From: Phytohabitans aurantiacus
GTDB lineage: Bacteria > Actinomycetota > Actinomycetes > Mycobacteriales > Micromonosporaceae
Assembly: GCF_027923225.1 (NCBI RefSeq)
Contig: NZ_BSDI01000039.1
Location: 10,436 to 74,435 of the forward strand
Length of the DNA stretch: 64,000 nt
Direction of reading: 5' to 3'
The notes under the pieces are model-generated. The model was not told the origin of the DNA, made no database searches, and worked only from the letters and a program-made list of their open reading frames with translations. This document shows, piece after piece, positions 1-7,951 of this stretch. Each line of letters starts with the position of its first letter. Positions within the stretch are counted from its first letter, which is position 1. The translations under genes were made by a program, and so were the position numbers.

Positions 1-748
1 GCGTGGCGCGCAGCGAGGCCCAGACCGTCTTGCCGTCGACGACGGTGTTGCAGCCCCACGCCGTCGCGTACAGATCGACCAGGAAGAGTCCACGGCCGCC
101 GTGGGCCAGCGCTTCCGGTACCGCCCAGGCCGGCACCGGCGGCTGGGTGCTGCGGTCGCGCACGCTCAGGTACAGGTGGGCGCCGCGCAGCGAAACGGCC
201 AGCTGGATCTCGCCGGTGCCCGCGTGCCGCACGGCGTTGGCGACGAGCTCCGAGACGATCTGAGTGGCCGGACCGCGCAAATGATCGACCTGCCAGTCGT
301 GGCACGCCGACGCGACGAGCGCACGGGCCCGCGCCGGTGCGGTCTGCTCCGCGCCCAGGGTCAGCCGGCGCCGGGCGGTGGTGGCGTGCGAGGCCGCCGC
401 CGCCACGGCCTGCTCGGCGGTGCCGTAGACGGTGACCGGTCCGAGGACCCGACTGTTCATGAGGGCGGCCAGCTCAGCCGACGGGCCGAACAGCAGCAGG
501 ACCGCTGTGCTCTCACCGCCGGAGCGAGCCTCACCGCCGACGCGCAACGCCGCCGGAAAGATCGTGAGGCGGGACGAGCGGTCGACGCTCAGCCCGCGGA
601 CGTCGACCAGCACCGCGTCGGGGCCATCGGCCAACGCCTTGAGCAGGGCGGTGCGGACAACGGGCGCGGAGTCCAGCGCGAGCAGACCGCGCAGTGTCAC
701 CACGATCAAGCCGTTGGCAAGATCCGGTGCCGTCGTCACGGTCAACAC
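1..748 (-). CDS. STAS plus HATPase (RsbW-like) regulatory protein, partial
   Basis: The gene runs off the left edge; 249 codons are visible. Reading the minus strand from a GTG at 748, residues 1-100 look like a STAS (anti-sigma antagonist) domain. Residues about 130-249 form a GHKL/HATPase_c domain of the RsbW/SpoIIE-partner type, with an N box (ELVANAVRHA, about 168-176) and a glycine-rich G box (HGGRGLFLVD, about 216-225). Such fusions bind ATP and act in partner-switching control of alternative sigma factors. The STAS serine region reads DRSSR rather than the usual DSSG, so phosphoswitching may be altered. A GAGGAGG stretch lies about 13 nt upstream of the GTG, a rather long spacing. The C-terminus is missing. 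Confidence 0.8.
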   Translation of the reverse strand, partial: MLTVTTAPDLANGLIVVTLRGLLALDSAPVVRTALLKALADGPDAVLVDVRGLSVDRSSRLTIFPAALRVGGEARSGGESTAVLLLFGPSAELAALMNSRVLGPVTVYGTAEQAVAAAASHATTARRRLTLGAEQTAPARARALVASACHDWQVDHLRGPATQIVSELVANAVRHAGTGEIQLAVSLRGAHLYLSVRDRSTQPPVPAWAVPEALAHGGRGLFLVDLYATAWGCNTVVDGKTVWASLRAT

Positions 749-824
749 CGCTGCGTCATTCCCTCCTCGCCGCGCGCCGGGACAGGGACCCAGTCTCGAC
801 GGTACCGGAGGCAGACCCGGCGGC

Positions 825-1820
825 TCAGCCACTCAGCTCGGTGAGCAGTTCCTCGCCCGACCAGTCACGCCGGCCACCGCGCTCGGCGTCGCGGATCAGG
901 GCGACCAGCCGCTCGTTGGCCGGTGCCCGGGTGCCGTGCCGGCGGGCCAGCGCCACGACCTCGCCGTTGAGGTAGTCCACCTCGGTGGTCCGGCCGGCCT
1001 CCAGGTCTTCCCACATGGAGGAGCGCGCCAGCGGGTCGATGGCGAGCAGCTTGGCGGCCACCCGGGCGAACAGCGCGTCGGGCGTGTTGAGCAGGGCCGG
1101 TATCCAGCCCGGCGGCAGCGGCGTGAGCTTGACCGGGGTGAGGCCGGCGGCGGCGTACGCCCGCAGCGCCTCTCGCTGCGCCATGGCCAGGCAGCGCCGG
1201 TACGCCCGCTGTGACAGCTCGGCCTTCAGCGGTACGCCGGACAGGGCGTTGATGGCGTTGTTGAGGTTGAGCAGCAGCTTCGCCGCCTGCACGCCGGCCA
1301 TGTCGTCGTGTTGCACCAGCGGCAGGCCGGCCCGTTCGAACGCCGCCGCGTATCCGGCCAGCGATGGGTGCCGCTGCGCCTCCAGCCCGCCCTCGGTGCC
1401 GCCGTGGAGCCTGCCGTCGCCCTGGTTGACCACGTTGAAGGCGACCATTCCGGCCAGTACGGTGGCGCCCGGCAGCCGCTCGCGCAACAGGTCGGCGTTG
1501 TGCAGTCCATTTTGGAAGCTGATGACGACCGCGCCGGGCTTCAGGCGGCTCGCCAGCTCGTCGCCGGCCTGTGCGGTGGCTGCGGACTTCACGGTGACCA
1601 GTACCAGATCCGCCTCCGCCACCGCGGACGGCGCCGTTTCGTATCGCGGCGCCGGCACGCGCAGCGCGGCGCCGCGCCAGTCGGTGAGGGTGAGGCCGTG
1701 CCCGGCGATCTGCCGGGCCAGCCGCTCGCGGCCGATGAAGATCACCTCGCTGCCGGTGGCGGCGAGCCGGCCGCCGACGTAGCAGCCGATGCTTCCGGCG
1801 CCGTAGATACAGATCACCAT
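825..1820 (-). CDS. panE: 2-dehydropantoate 2-reductase family protein
   Basis: The 331-residue protein starts MVICIYGAGSIG, with the Rossmann GxGxxG motif at residues 6-11, as in ketopantoate reductases (ApbA/PanE). These reduce 2-dehydropantoate with NADPH for pantothenate/CoA synthesis in the cytoplasm. The length, the conserved lysine region (VTVKS) and the NNAINALSG segment in the C-terminal helical domain fit the family. The ATG at 1820 is chosen because the nucleotide fold begins there; the open frame extends further upstream without homology. It follows the secreted CBM2 gene, separated by a strong hairpin, so it is probably transcribed alone. PanE-like paralogs of unknown ketoacid specificity are common in actinobacteria, so the pantothenate role is likely but not proven. 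Confidence 0.85.
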   Translation of the reverse strand: MVICIYGAGSIGCYVGGRLAATGSEVIFIGRERLARQIAGHGLTLTDWRGAALRVPAPRYETAPSAVAEADLVLVTVKSAATAQAGDELASRLKPGAVVISFQNGLHNADLLRERLPGATVLAGMVAFNVVNQGDGRLHGGTEGGLEAQRHPSLAGYAAAFERAGLPLVQHDDMAGVQAAKLLLNLNNAINALSGVPLKAELSQRAYRRCLAMAQREALRAYAAAGLTPVKLTPLPPGWIPALLNTPDALFARVAAKLLAIDPLARSSMWEDLEAGRTTEVDYLNGEVVALARRHGTRAPANERLVALIRDAERGGRRDWSGEELLTELSG

Positions 1821-1840
1821 TGGCGCAGATGGTAGTCCAC

Positions 1841-1876
1841 CCGTGGGCCGTCCGGCTCGCGCCGGACGGCCCACGG
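1841..1876. terminator. Perfect 16-bp stem hairpin
   Basis: Positions 1841-1856 (CCGTGGGCCGTCCGGC) are exactly complementary to 1861-1876, with a 4-nt TCGC loop. The hairpin lies 9 nt beyond the stop codon of the CBM2 gene and upstream of panE. It very probably ends the CBM2 transcript; there is no obvious T-run, as is usual in this GC range. Confidence 0.85.
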
Positions 1877-1885
1877 AGCCAGGTT

Positions 1886-4045
1886 TCAGGCCACCGCGCA
1901 GGTCGCGTTGTTGAGCGTGAAGGCGGTCGGCTTGGCGTTGGTACCGGTCCAACTCCCGGTGAACCCGAAGCTGGCGGTGCCGTTGGGTGCGATGGTGCCG
2001 TTCCACCCGGCGTTGGTGGCGGTCACCTGGGTGCCGGACTGGGCGTAGGTGGCGTTCCACGCCTGGTTGATCTGCTGCCCGTTGGCGAAGCTCCAGCGCA
2101 GCGCCCAGCCGTTGACGGCGCTGGTGCCGGTGTTGGCGATCGTGACGTCGCCCTGGAAGCCGCCCGACCACTGGCTGGTGATGGTGTACGTGACCCGGCA
2201 GGCGGCCGTACCCGGGGAGGTGCCCGGCGTGGTGGGTGCGACGGTGGTCGGCGCCGGGCCGGGGGTCGTCGGTACGGCCGTCGTGGGCGGGCTGGTCGGT
2301 GGGGTGGTGACGGTGGTGCCGCTGGCGGTCGCGGAACCCGCGCGCGTCGCGCCGGTGAGGCTTCCGCTCGGGTACAGGCTGCCGACCGGGGTACCGGACA
2401 CGCTGCCGCCGGTGTAGATGTCGTAGCTGCGCCCGCCGATGACCTGGTTGGAGGAGAGCGCGATCTGCTGGAACGCCTTCGTGGCCCGGTACGCGGCGAT
2501 CACGGTGCTGCCGGAGGCCACCTGCACGATGGTGCCGGCCGCCTGGCGGGCGGCGAACCGGTACGTGATCCAGCGCTGCGGCGAGGTGTTGGCGATCGCC
2601 CCGGTGACCGCGGTCAGGCCGGTGGAGAACGTGGTGCCGCCGCTGAAGGTGATCGGGCCGTTGGAGTCCAGGCCGCCTTCGCCGCCGGCGCGGGTGTCCG
2701 AGCCGTGCGCGACGACGGTACCGCCCGAGATGCTCAGCGTCCCGTTGGTGTCGATGGCGTCGGTGCCGCCGCTGGTGCTGACCGAACCACCGGTGATCCG
2801 GATGAACGCGTTGGGCGCCACGGCGAACTCGTTGATGCCCTCTTCGGCCGAGTTGAGCCCGTCGTCGGTGGAGGTGACGTTGACGGCGCCGCCGGAGATG
2901 GTGAGCTTGAGCGCCTCCAGCCCCTCGTACGAGTTGGTCACGTTGACCGTGCCGGCGGTGACGTCCACAGTGGTCTCACCGTGTACCGCGTCGTCGGCCG
3001 TGGCGAGGTTGAGCGTGCCACCGTCGATGGCGACCGCGACGTCGGAGTTGACGGCGTCGTCGGCGGCGTCCACTGTGACCTGTCCGCCGCCGGTCACGAT
3101 GAGGACGCCTGCCTTGAGCCCTTTGGCCGACGCGTCCGCGGGCAGGGGAGTGGTGCGCCCGCCGCCGGCCCGCACGGAGAGCGTGCCGCCGGTGGTGATC
3201 ACGTCGGTCTCGCCGTGTACGCCGTCGCCGGCCGCGGTGACGGTGGTCGTGCCGCCCGCGACGAGCACGTACCCGAGCGTCGCGTCACCGTCCTCATCGG
3301 ACTTCAGCCCGTCGCCGGTCCGGGTGGTGACGCTCAGGGTGCCGCCGTTGACGATCAGGTAATCCTTGCCGCGGATGCCCTCGTCGACCGCGTTGACGGT
3401 GATCGTGCCGGCGGCGATGACCAGGCCGTCCTTGCTGGCGATGCCGTCGTACGCGTTGCCGGTCACGGTGAGCGAGCCGGTGCCGGCGATGGTCAGGTCC
3501 GCCGCGCTGAACAGCGCGGCGTTGGGCTCGTCGACGGACGGGTCCGGATAGACGTACTGCGAGGCGTCCGAGAGCCGGTTGGTGGTGCCCGCGTTCAGCA
3601 CCACCATGACCTCGCCGGCGTCGACCACGTTGATGGCGGAACTGGTCGAGTTGGCGATGGTGACGCCGTTCAGCAGCAGCCGCACGATCCCGGACTCGGC
3701 GGTGTCGACCACGATCTGGCCGTTGGTGAGCGAGCCGGTCAGCTGGTACGTCCCCGCCCCGGTGATCGTCACGACGCCGCCACTGACCGAGACGTCCGGG
3801 CTCCCGCTGGTGGCGCTGGAACCGTTGAGGGTGATGGCCGCGACGTCGGCGGAGCTCCACGAGTGGTCGGCCGGATCGTCGTGGTCCGGCGCGTTGGCCG
3901 CGATCGCCGCGGCCGCCGCGTCACCCGCGGCCAGTACCCCGACATCGTCCGTCTCGGCCGCGGCGCCGGTGACCGCGCCCATCCACGCGGTGACCGATAT
4001 CGCCGCGGCGGCGACAGGGATGGCGAGCTTCCGGGTACGTCGCAT
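1886..4045 (-). CDS. Secreted beta-helix (Cthe_2159-type) carbohydrate-binding protein with C-terminal CBM2
   Basis: A 719-residue secreted protein. The start at ATG 4045 gives a textbook signal peptide (MRRTRKLAIPV..., cleavage near TGAAA). A longer reading from 4114 adds 23 residues before it and has only a weak GAGG. Residues about 40-480 carry many degenerate repeats such as GGTLSVT, DDGLNS and DDAVHGE, typical of the right-handed beta-helix family first described in Cthe_2159, which binds polygalacturonate/cellulose. A Pro/Thr linker (about 585-612) leads to a family-2 CBM (about 615-719) beginning ACRVTYTITSQWSGGFQ and ending NNATCAVA. The CBM2 should anchor it on cellulose. No catalytic motif was recognised, so it may be purely binding. 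Confidence 0.85.
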   Translation of the reverse strand: MRRTRKLAIPVAAAAISVTAWMGAVTGAAAETDDVGVLAAGDAAAAAIAANAPDHDDPADHSWSSADVAAITLNGSSATSGSPDVSVSGGVVTITGAGTYQLTGSLTNGQIVVDTAESGIVRLLLNGVTIANSTSSAINVVDAGEVMVVLNAGTTNRLSDASQYVYPDPSVDEPNAALFSAADLTIAGTGSLTVTGNAYDGIASKDGLVIAAGTITVNAVDEGIRGKDYLIVNGGTLSVTTRTGDGLKSDEDGDATLGYVLVAGGTTTVTAAGDGVHGETDVITTGGTLSVRAGGGRTTPLPADASAKGLKAGVLIVTGGGQVTVDAADDAVNSDVAVAIDGGTLNLATADDAVHGETTVDVTAGTVNVTNSYEGLEALKLTISGGAVNVTSTDDGLNSAEEGINEFAVAPNAFIRITGGSVSTSGGTDAIDTNGTLSISGGTVVAHGSDTRAGGEGGLDSNGPITFSGGTTFSTGLTAVTGAIANTSPQRWITYRFAARQAAGTIVQVASGSTVIAAYRATKAFQQIALSSNQVIGGRSYDIYTGGSVSGTPVGSLYPSGSLTGATRAGSATASGTTVTTPPTSPPTTAVPTTPGPAPTTVAPTTPGTSPGTAACRVTYTITSQWSGGFQGDVTIANTGTSAVNGWALRWSFANGQQINQAWNATYAQSGTQVTATNAGWNGTIAPNGTASFGFTGSWTGTNAKPTAFTLNNATCAVA

Positions 4046-4216
4046 GGTCCGTCCTGTCCTGGGTCGTGGCGCTCCGGCCGGCGAGACATTCATGAATACG
4101 AATGGAGAGTACATTGACGAACCTCAAAAGAGGCTGGGAGTTTTTGGTCGACTTCGTCGGGGTACGCGTACCGGTGAGCCCAGCGAAGGCTGGAGCACTG
4201 CGAGGAGGCGACCGAG

Positions 4217-4420
4217 ATGTCCGATTCGCATCAGCGGGACGACGAGGAACTGGCCAACGAGCCGAACGAGGAAGGCTTCGCGGGCGGCGCTACCATGCCC
4301 GAGGCCCAGCCCGAGAACCCCGACGCGGGGCGGGCCGAACGGATCGCGGTGCCCGGCGACGATCTGACCTCGGCCCTCTCGGACGCGGTACCCGGTAAGA
4401 GCGACGACGAGGAGGCATAG
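4217..4420 (+). CDS. Small acidic hypothetical protein
   Basis: A 67-residue, highly acidic soluble protein (many Asp/Glu, start MSDSHQRDDEELANEPNEE, end KSDDEEA) without membrane segment or cysteine. The start is well supported: GAGGAGG lies about 8 nt upstream of ATG 4217. It precedes another small gene (4449) in the same direction with a 28-nt gap, so the two may be cotranscribed. The divergent CBM2 gene lies upstream, making 4046-4216 a shared promoter region. I do not recognise a family; low complexity suggests an intrinsically disordered protein. Confidence 0.7.
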   Translation: MSDSHQRDDEELANEPNEEGFAGGATMPEAQPENPDAGRAERIAVPGDDLTSALSDAVPGKSDDEEA

Positions 4421-4448
4421 CTTCGTGCCGGCGGGGTAGTTCGGTGTC

Positions 4449-4733
4449 ATGGCTGCAAAGCGAACATCGAACGAGCTGGACGCGGCCGAGCGCGACGCGA
4501 TGCCCGACAGCGCCTACGCGTTCCCGCGCGAGCGCAAGGAACCGCTCAACGACGCCTCCCACGTGCGCAACGCGATCGCCCGCTTCGACCAGGTCCAGGA
4601 CGTCACGGACGAGGAACGGCGCGAGGCGTTCCGCCGGATCCGGCGGGCGGCGGACAAGTTCGGCGTGGAGATGTCGGCGACGCGCTGGCAGGAACTGGGC
4701 AAGCCGACCGCGCCGAAGAAGTCCAAATCCTAG
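4449..4733 (+). CDS. DUF6582-like small protein
   Basis: A 94-residue protein whose central motif (FPRERKEPLNDASHVRNAIARF), followed by an E/R-rich helix and a KSKS tail, matches a widespread actinobacterial family of small proteins also found at the C-terminus of some phage capsid-protease-like sequences (DUF6582, recalled from memory). Its function is unknown. Start ATG 4449 follows the acidic 67-residue gene by 28 nt. It converges with soxR, whose stop lies only 4 nt beyond its own, so the region between has no room for a separate terminator. Confidence 0.75.
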   Translation: MAAKRTSNELDAAERDAMPDSAYAFPRERKEPLNDASHVRNAIARFDQVQDVTDEERREAFRRIRRAADKFGVEMSATRWQELGKPTAPKKSKS

Positions 4734-4736
4734 ATC

Positions 4737-5201
4737 CTAGGCCGGGCGCGCGGGTGGTAGGCGGCGCGCGCCCGGGCCCTCGCGGCCGAGTACGTCGCGC
4801 GGGTTGGTCAGGTGGCACACGCGCATCGACAGGCAGCCGCACCCGATGCAGTCGGTGAGGTCGTTTCGCAGCGCCTGCAACTGGGCGATGCGCGCGTCGA
4901 GCTCGGTGCGCCACGCCATGGAAAGGCGGGCCCAGTCCTCGCGGGTCGGGGTGCGTTCGCTGGGCAGCTGGTCGAGGGCCTCCCGGATCACGGCCAGCGA
5001 GATGCCGACGTTCTGCGACGCCCGGATGAACGCGACCCGGCGCAACGTGTCGCGGCTGTACCGGCGCTGGTTGCTCGCCGTCCGGGTGCTGCGGATCAGG
5101 CCCTGGCGCTCGTAGAAGTGCAGCGCGGAGATCGCGACGCCGCTGCGGTCGGCGACCTGCCCGACGGTGAGCTCGTGAAAGGTGGTGCGGGGCCTCGGCA
5201 T
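4737..5201 (-). CDS. soxR: Redox-sensitive transcriptional activator SoxR
   Basis: This 154-residue MerR-family regulator has an N-terminal winged helix (TVGQVADRSGVAISALHFYE, about 12-31), a dimerisation helix, and the diagnostic [2Fe-2S] cluster motif CIGCGCLSMRVC with cysteines at 118, 121, 123 and 129. Oxidation of the cluster by redox-cycling compounds converts SoxR to an activator. In actinobacteria it controls small sets of redox enzymes, often in response to endogenous pigments or antibiotics. It is transcribed away from the NmrA-family gene at 5286, and a near-canonical SoxR box lies between the two, overlapping a promoter with a 19-bp spacer. The neighbouring gene is therefore the obvious target. 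Confidence 0.95.
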   Translation of the reverse strand: MPRPRTTFHELTVGQVADRSGVAISALHFYERQGLIRSTRTASNQRRYSRDTLRRVAFIRASQNVGISLAVIREALDQLPSERTPTREDWARLSMAWRTELDARIAQLQALRNDLTDCIGCGCLSMRVCHLTNPRDVLGREGPGARRLPPARPA

Positions 5202-5217
5202 CCGTCGACCCTAGCGC

Positions 5218-5248
5218 TTGACCTCAACAGAGGTTGAGGCCAGAGAAT
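5218..5248 (+). promoter_or_regulatory. SoxR-type promoter with 19-bp spacer and SoxR box
   Basis: The dyad CCTCAACAGAGGTTGAGG (5222-5239; 7-bp arms, 4-bp centre) has the same size and arms as the enterobacterial soxbox. It lies between a -35 TTGACC (5218-5223) and a -10-like GAGAAT (5243-5248) separated by 19 bp. This stretched spacing is the hallmark of MerR-family activated promoters. It reads toward the gene at 5286. Confidence 0.88.
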
Positions 5249-5285
5249 CGCGCCGTCCACGAAGCGCGATCAAGGAGCCTCACCT

Positions 5286-6161
5286 GTGACCACCGTTCTC
5301 GTCATCGGCGCCACCGGCAAGCAGGGCGGCGCGGTCGCCGAGCTGCTGCTCAAGCACGGCCACGACGTCACCGCCTACGTGCGCTCGCCCGAGTCGCCCG
5401 CCGCCCAGGGCCTGTCCGCGGCCGGGGCGCGGCTCGTCACCGGCGACCTGGCCGACCCGGAGGCGCTCGCGAGCGCCGTCAGAGGCGTCGACGCGATCTT
5501 CGGCCTGTCCGTACCGTTCGGATCGGGCGGCAAGGACGAGGAGGTCGCGCAGGGCCGGCTGCTCGTCGACGTCGCGCTGCGTGCCGACGCGCATCTGGTG
5601 TACTCCTCGGTGCGTGGCGCCGACCGGCTGGTGGAGACCGACATCGACCACGCCGACAGCAAGCAGCTCGTCGAGGCGTACCTGCGGGGCCAGCAGGTCC
5701 GCGCGACCGTCCTCGGACCCGTGTACTTCATGGAGAACGTCCTCAACGTCGGGTTCAGCCGCCTCACCGACGGCGTCCTCGCCAACCCGCTGTCCGCCGG
5801 CAAGCCGCTGGACCAGGTGACCGTGCGGGACATCGCCGGTCTCGCGGTCCACGCGATCGAGTGCCCGGACCGGTTCGTCGGCGAACGCGTAGACGTGGTC
5901 TCCGACCGGGTCACCGGCGAGCAGGCCGCCGCGATCCTCAGCGACGTGCTCGGCCGCGAGATCCCGTACCAGCGACTGCCGTTGGACCAGGTCCGCCAGT
6001 GGGCGGGTGACGAGATCGCCGACATGTTCCAGCTCTTCGAGGACACGACCGACTTCCTCGACGCTGCCGCCCTGCACGCCACGTACCCGGATGTGGCGTG
6101 GCACAGCTACGCCGACTGGGCCCGCACGGTCGACTGGGAACTCGTCCTACGCACCCCGTAG
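5286..6161 (+). CDS. NmrA-family NAD(P)-binding oxidoreductase, probable SoxR target
   Basis: A 291-residue atypical short-chain dehydrogenase. The N-terminus (TTVLVIGATGKQGGAVAELL) carries the GxxGxxG dinucleotide motif at about 8-14, and the rest follows the NmrA/HSCARG fold, which senses or uses NAD(P)H (some members act as quinone or azo reductases). The GTG start at 5286 has AAGGAG 8 nt upstream. The gene is alone between a SoxR box and a 13-bp hairpin terminator, so it appears to be a single-gene SoxR regulon here. NAD(P)H-dependent oxidoreductases of this type are known members of actinobacterial SoxR regulons. The substrate is unknown. Confidence 0.85.
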   Translation: MTTVLVIGATGKQGGAVAELLLKHGHDVTAYVRSPESPAAQGLSAAGARLVTGDLADPEALASAVRGVDAIFGLSVPFGSGGKDEEVAQGRLLVDVALRADAHLVYSSVRGADRLVETDIDHADSKQLVEAYLRGQQVRATVLGPVYFMENVLNVGFSRLTDGVLANPLSAGKPLDQVTVRDIAGLAVHAIECPDRFVGERVDVVSDRVTGEQAAAILSDVLGREIPYQRLPLDQVRQWAGDEIADMFQLFEDTTDFLDAAALHATYPDVAWHSYADWARTVDWELVLRTP

Positions 6162-6180
6162 CCCATGAGACCCCCGCTGT

Positions 6181-6213
6181 TCACCCCGGACACGGGCGAG
6201 GTGTCCGGGGTGA
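6181..6213. terminator. Bidirectional hairpin between convergent genes
   Basis: TCACCCCGGACAC (6181-6193) is perfectly complementary to GTGTCCGGGGTGA (6201-6213), with a 7-nt loop. It lies between the NmrA gene (stop 6161) and the FG-GAP gene (stop 6226) and can serve both. Confidence 0.8.
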
Positions 6214-6225
6214 TCGACGCAGGCC

Positions 6226-7407
6226 CTAGCGGGCGACCTTGGTGCGGTTCATCGGGAAGTGGCCCGGGGGCGCGTACCAGACCTGTGTCGGTGTCCACTC
6301 GAAGAGGTTGTTCGGTGAGCCGCTCAGGACCCACATCGTCGTGCCGCCGTTGAGGTTGTCGAACATGCCGACGAGTTCGCCCCCAGGGGTGTCGTCGATC
6401 TCGGCGGAGGTGATGACCGACCGGGCCAGCACGACGTCGGAACCGTTCGCGAGTGGCAGCACGTGCGGGTTGGAGTAGCCGGTCTGCCGCTGGTCGGTGC
6501 CGTTGAACATCCTGATTTTGCCGTTGCTGACCACGGCGATGTCGTCCTTGCCGTCGTAGTTCCAGTTCAGGGTGGTCAGCTGGGCGCGCTGGCCGACATT
6601 CGGCTCCCAGTTCCAGTCGAAGTAGATCTGGTACTCGTCGTCGGGTCCGGACGCGCCGCTGGCCCAGACCCACAGGATGGCGGTGCTGTTGGGATAGTCC
6701 CACAGGCCGACGAGGTCGTCGCGGCCGTCGCCGTTGATGTCGCCCGCAGTGAACTCCACTTCGGACAGTGGATACCAGTGGGGAACCGAATGCCAGGTCA
6801 TGTACGGGTTGCTCGAACCGTCGCCGACACTCGCGGTGCCCGGGAACACGAATATCCCCATGGAGTTGTCGGGGTAGTTGTACATGGCGAGCAGGTCGTC
6901 TTTGCCGTCGCCGTTGACGTCGCCCGCGGCCAGCTTCACCACGCTTGGCCAGAAGTTGCCCGGCGGGCTCCACCACACCCGGTAGGCGTCCGTCGCGTTT
7001 GGACCTGAGCCGCCCGTGCCGGGGATGATGAACAGCCCCGCCTCGCCGTTGCCGTAGTCGTACAGGCTCATGATGTCGGTGCGCCCGTCGCCGTTGAAGT
7101 CGCCGGCGACGTTCTTCGTCACACCGATCCAGTAGCTGCCCGGCGGCGTCTCCCACGCCATGTAGTTTCCGATCTGGCCGGGCTGGCCGTTGGATTGGTT
7201 CGGCGCGCCGGGAAACACCCACAACCCGGTGGAGCCGTTGCCGTAGTCGAACAATGCGAGCAGGTCGCCTCGCCCGTCGCCGTTGAAGTCTCTTTTCAGG
7301 TCGGCCGCGGCCGGGCCGGCGGCCATCACCGCGCCGAGCGTGCCGAGCATCGCGGCGAGCCCGATCGACACCAGCCGGCGCGCACGGCGCCACCACCGAT
7401 TTCCCAT
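6226..7407 (-). CDS. Secreted FG-GAP/VCBS-repeat protein
   Basis: A 393-residue protein with a long signal peptide (MGNRWWRRARRLVSIGLAA..., cleavage after GPAAA) followed by five or six repeats of about 55-60 residues. Each repeat carries a calcium-binding DxNGDGxxD loop (DFNGDGRGD, DFNGDGRTD, DVNGDGKDD, DINGDGRDD) and a G-x-FV/IFPG strand. This is the FG-GAP/VCBS beta-propeller fold used outside the cell for ligand binding. There is no attached enzyme domain, so the role is probably adhesion or carbohydrate binding. The gene stands alone between a bidirectional terminator and a divergent pair of small secreted protein genes. Confidence 0.85.
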   Translation of the reverse strand: MGNRWWRRARRLVSIGLAAMLGTLGAVMAAGPAAADLKRDFNGDGRGDLLALFDYGNGSTGLWVFPGAPNQSNGQPGQIGNYMAWETPPGSYWIGVTKNVAGDFNGDGRTDIMSLYDYGNGEAGLFIIPGTGGSGPNATDAYRVWWSPPGNFWPSVVKLAAGDVNGDGKDDLLAMYNYPDNSMGIFVFPGTASVGDGSSNPYMTWHSVPHWYPLSEVEFTAGDINGDGRDDLVGLWDYPNSTAILWVWASGASGPDDEYQIYFDWNWEPNVGQRAQLTTLNWNYDGKDDIAVVSNGKIRMFNGTDQRQTGYSNPHVLPLANGSDVVLARSVITSAEIDDTPGGELVGMFDNLNGGTTMWVLSGSPNNLFEWTPTQVWYAPPGHFPMNRTKVAR

Positions 7408-7555
7408 GACCGCTCCTCGCCGTCCAGAAGATCGACGCGAGTGACTCTAGTGGACAGTCGGCACGCACCGCTAGGGCTCGATCACAATCGGTTGATGTGT
7501 AGGGAATGGTCGGACGATGGTCGGACGATGGCGTTTCCTGGCAGGGTGCCCGAAC

Positions 7556-7951
7556 ATGTCGAAAAGTTCACGCATCGCCGCCGCGGCCGCCGCGTCGACG
7601 CTCGCCGCCGTGTTTCTCACCGGTGCACCGGCCCAGGCCGGAGTGAGCGTCGGTGTTGACACGCCGTACGGCGCCATGACGTTCAACCACTATGGCGACT
7701 ATCTGAACGTCTTCGACTGGTACGGCGACGGCTGGGCGTCGCGCGCGCAGCTCCAGGTCTGGCACCACCCCACCGGCACCTGGCGCGACCACGGCGAGGT
7801 CTGCTTCGACAACCAAACCACCGGCGGCGTCGACGGGCGCGTCGAATGCAACCTGGAGGTCGCCGAGGGCACCGAGGTGCGCATCCACGCTTGGGCCTCG
7901 CGGAACGGCGCGACCAAGGCACACCGGTACAGCGGCGTGGGTGTCGCATGA
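7556..7951 (+). CDS. Small secreted protein, first of a tandem pair
   Basis: A 131-residue exported protein. The signal peptide MSKSSRIAAAAAASTLAAVF ends near TGAPAQA. The mature domain of about 100 residues has two cysteines (VCFDN and VECN), which probably pair, and an RIHAWASRNG motif. ATG 7556 is chosen over a start at 7517 because it opens the signal peptide; AGGGTG lies about 8 nt upstream. Its stop overlaps the ATG of the next gene (ATGA), so the two are translationally coupled. They share about half their mature residues, including TRAQLQxWHxPT-like and TGGxDG segments. The function is unknown; a jelly-roll or similar beta fold is possible. Confidence 0.8.
   Translation: MSKSSRIAAAAAASTLAAVFLTGAPAQAGVSVGVDTPYGAMTFNHYGDYLNVFDWYGDGWASRAQLQVWHHPTGTWRDHGEVCFDNQTTGGVDGRVECNLEVAEGTEVRIHAWASRNGATKAHRYSGVGVA

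Noticed and set aside
101..1214. Plus-strand open frames at the left edge
   Set aside because: They have no family likeness. The minus strand encodes a STAS/HATPase protein and PanE there.
1820..4117. 765-codon plus-strand open frame opposite the CBM2 gene
   Set aside because: It is Gly/Arg/Val-rich low complexity, typical of the antisense frame of a high-GC gene; the minus strand has a signal peptide and recognised domains.
6107..7468. 453-codon minus-strand frame overlapping the FG-GAP gene
   Set aside because: Arg-rich shadow; the frame at 6226-7407 has a signal peptide and calcium-binding repeats.
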